Shown one piece after another: positions 13,883 through 14,729 of a stretch of 14,729 bases of DNA (position 1 is its first letter; every line of letters starts with the position of its first letter). The position numbers and the translations under genes were made by a program. Below the pieces are notes generated by a model. The model was not told where the DNA came from. It searched no databases and saw nothing but the letters and a program-made list of their open reading frames with translations. Source of the stretch: Chloroflexota bacterium (GTDB lineage: Bacteria; Chloroflexota; Limnocylindria; Limnocylindrales; CSP1-4); NCBI GenBank assembly GCA_025935655.1, contig JAICUV010000060.1:1-14729 (forward strand), in the 5' to 3' direction.

Positions 13883-14729
13883 GTGGGCCTCCTCGCCGGC
13901 GCCGCGCGCGTCGACATCACCCCGCCCCTGCCCGTCGATCTGCTGGGCTACGTCCGCCGCGCGAAGGCCGCGCGCGCCGTCCTCGACCCGCTGCTCGCGA
14001 CCGCGACCGTGCTCCGCGGCGGCGACGGGACGAGCGTCGTCATCGTCGCCGCGGACGTCGTGGGCCTCACGACCGAGATGAGCGACCGGATCCGCGCCCG
14101 GGTCGCCGCCGCCGTGTCCTGCCGGCCGGAGGAGGTGCTCCTCAACTCCTCGCACAGCCACGCATCGCCGTGGCCCGGCGCGCCGGTGAAGATGGGCGGC
14201 GAGTTCGACGGCTGGACCGAGCTCGAGCTCCGGTGGTGGGAGGCCGTCCCGGACCTGTACGCGTCCGCGGCGGTCCAGGCGGCGGAGCGCGCCGTCGAGG
14301 CGCGCGTCTCCGGCGGCGTGGGGCGCGTCAAGGACGTCGCCGTCAACCGCCGGGAGCGGACGTCCGACGGCCGGACGATCCTCGGCTGGAACCCCGAGCT
14401 GTTCGTCGACGAGAGCGTGCCCACGCTCCGGATCGACGCGCTCGACGCCCCGGCGGACCGGCCCGCGCCCATCGCGACCGTCGTCGGCTTCGGCTGCCAC
14501 CCCGTCGTCGTGGGGCCCGAGGTCCCGCTCGTCGGCTCGGACTTCGTGGGGCCGCTGCGCGAGCTCCTGGACACGAGGCTCCGGCGCGGTGGCGTCACCG
14601 TCTTCCTCCAGGGCGCGGCCGGCAACGTCCTGCCGCTCGAGGCGTTCCGCGACGAGCCGGGTTCCGCCACGGGCGTGGGCGAGCGCCTCGCCCTCGAGGC
14701 CGCGCACGCGGTCGCGGACCGCGATCCCC
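13883..14729 (+). CDS. Neutral/alkaline ceramidase-fold hydrolase, N-terminal part, cut by window edge
   Basis: The frame stays open from GTG at 13883 to the right edge (282 codons); the C-terminus is outside. It matches the N-terminal domain of neutral/alkaline non-lysosomal ceramidases: AGAARVDITPPLPVDLLGY (6-23), VVIVAADVVGL (52-62), NSSHSHASP (88-96, zinc ligands His91/His93; compare HTHSGP), DVAVNRRE (151-158), GFGCHPVVVGP (202-212, His206) and FLQGAAGNVLP (241-251; compare the GDVSPN active-site region). There is no signal peptide, so it should be cytoplasmic, unlike secreted ceramidases. The Shine-Dalgarno is weak. It starts 7 bp after the E2 catalytic gene and is probably cotranscribed. 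Its substrate is likely an N-acyl or amide compound other than ceramide. Confidence 0.85.
   Translation, partial: MGLLAGAARVDITPPLPVDLLGYVRRAKAARAVLDPLLATATVLRGGDGTSVVIVAADVVGLTTEMSDRIRARVAAAVSCRPEEVLLNSSHSHASPWPGAPVKMGGEFDGWTELELRWWEAVPDLYASAAVQAAERAVEARVSGGVGRVKDVAVNRRERTSDGRTILGWNPELFVDESVPTLRIDALDAPADRPAPIATVVGFGCHPVVVGPEVPLVGSDFVGPLRELLDTRLRRGGVTVFLQGAAGNVLPLEAFRDEPGSATGVGERLALEAAHAVADRDP

Overview
The window is a very GC-rich stretch of bacterial DNA, densely coded, with many GTG starts and strong third-position GC bias. Its two lipoproteins have Ala/Ser/Pro/Glu-rich linkers directly after the lipidated cysteine. That style fits an uncultured Chloroflexota lineage (Limnocylindria-like) best, with a high-GC actinobacterium as the alternative. 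This placement is inference from style only; there is no rRNA, tRNA or marker gene here. I see no mobile element, CRISPR array or RNA gene.

Layout from left to right. (1) Leftward pair at 1-1401: a sugar phosphate isomerase/epimerase-type TIM barrel followed by an amidohydrolase (COG3618 type) that runs off the left edge. (2) Rightward operon at 1530-5582: SDR dehydrogenase, creatininase-family hydrolase with an additional C-terminal domain, phosphotriesterase-like hydrolase/lactonase, and an amidohydrolase of the COG3964 type. (3) Leftward operon from 12303 down to about 5633: sugar-binding lipoprotein 1, RbsA-type double ATPase, RbsC-type permease, sugar-binding lipoprotein 2, Gfo/Idh/MocA oxidoreductase, and perhaps a GNAT acetyltransferase. 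(4) Leftward single gene at 12484-12780: muconolactone isomerase family. (5) Rightward operon from 12923 to the right edge: free-standing lipoyl domain protein, free-standing 2-oxoacid dehydrogenase acyltransferase (E2) catalytic domain, and a neutral-ceramidase-fold hydrolase that runs off the right edge.

The main non-obvious signal is that the three intergenic regions that start the transcription units share a motif close to CTGGAAACGTTTCCAG, a CG-centred palindrome typical of LacI-family operators (1470-1485, 12363-12378, 12837-12852). Each sits at or just downstream of a recognisable -10 element. This ties all five transcription units into one probable regulon, controlled by a LacI-type regulator that is not encoded in the window.

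Taken together this looks like an uptake and degradation locus for a carbohydrate-like substrate (sugar derivative, cyclitol, glycoside or lactone). A CUT2-type ABC importer with two closely related binding proteins brings it in. Oxidoreductases (Gfo/Idh, SDR) and a TIM-barrel isomerase act on the ring. A set of metallohydrolases and a lactone isomerase-like protein open or trim it. A split E2 acyltransferase could feed an acyl product into CoA metabolism. The exact substrate cannot be read from the sequence. The most unusual parts are the duplicated eight-cysteine binding proteins bracketing one transporter core, the E2 split into two overlapping genes with no E1/E3-binding domain, and the creatininase fusion.
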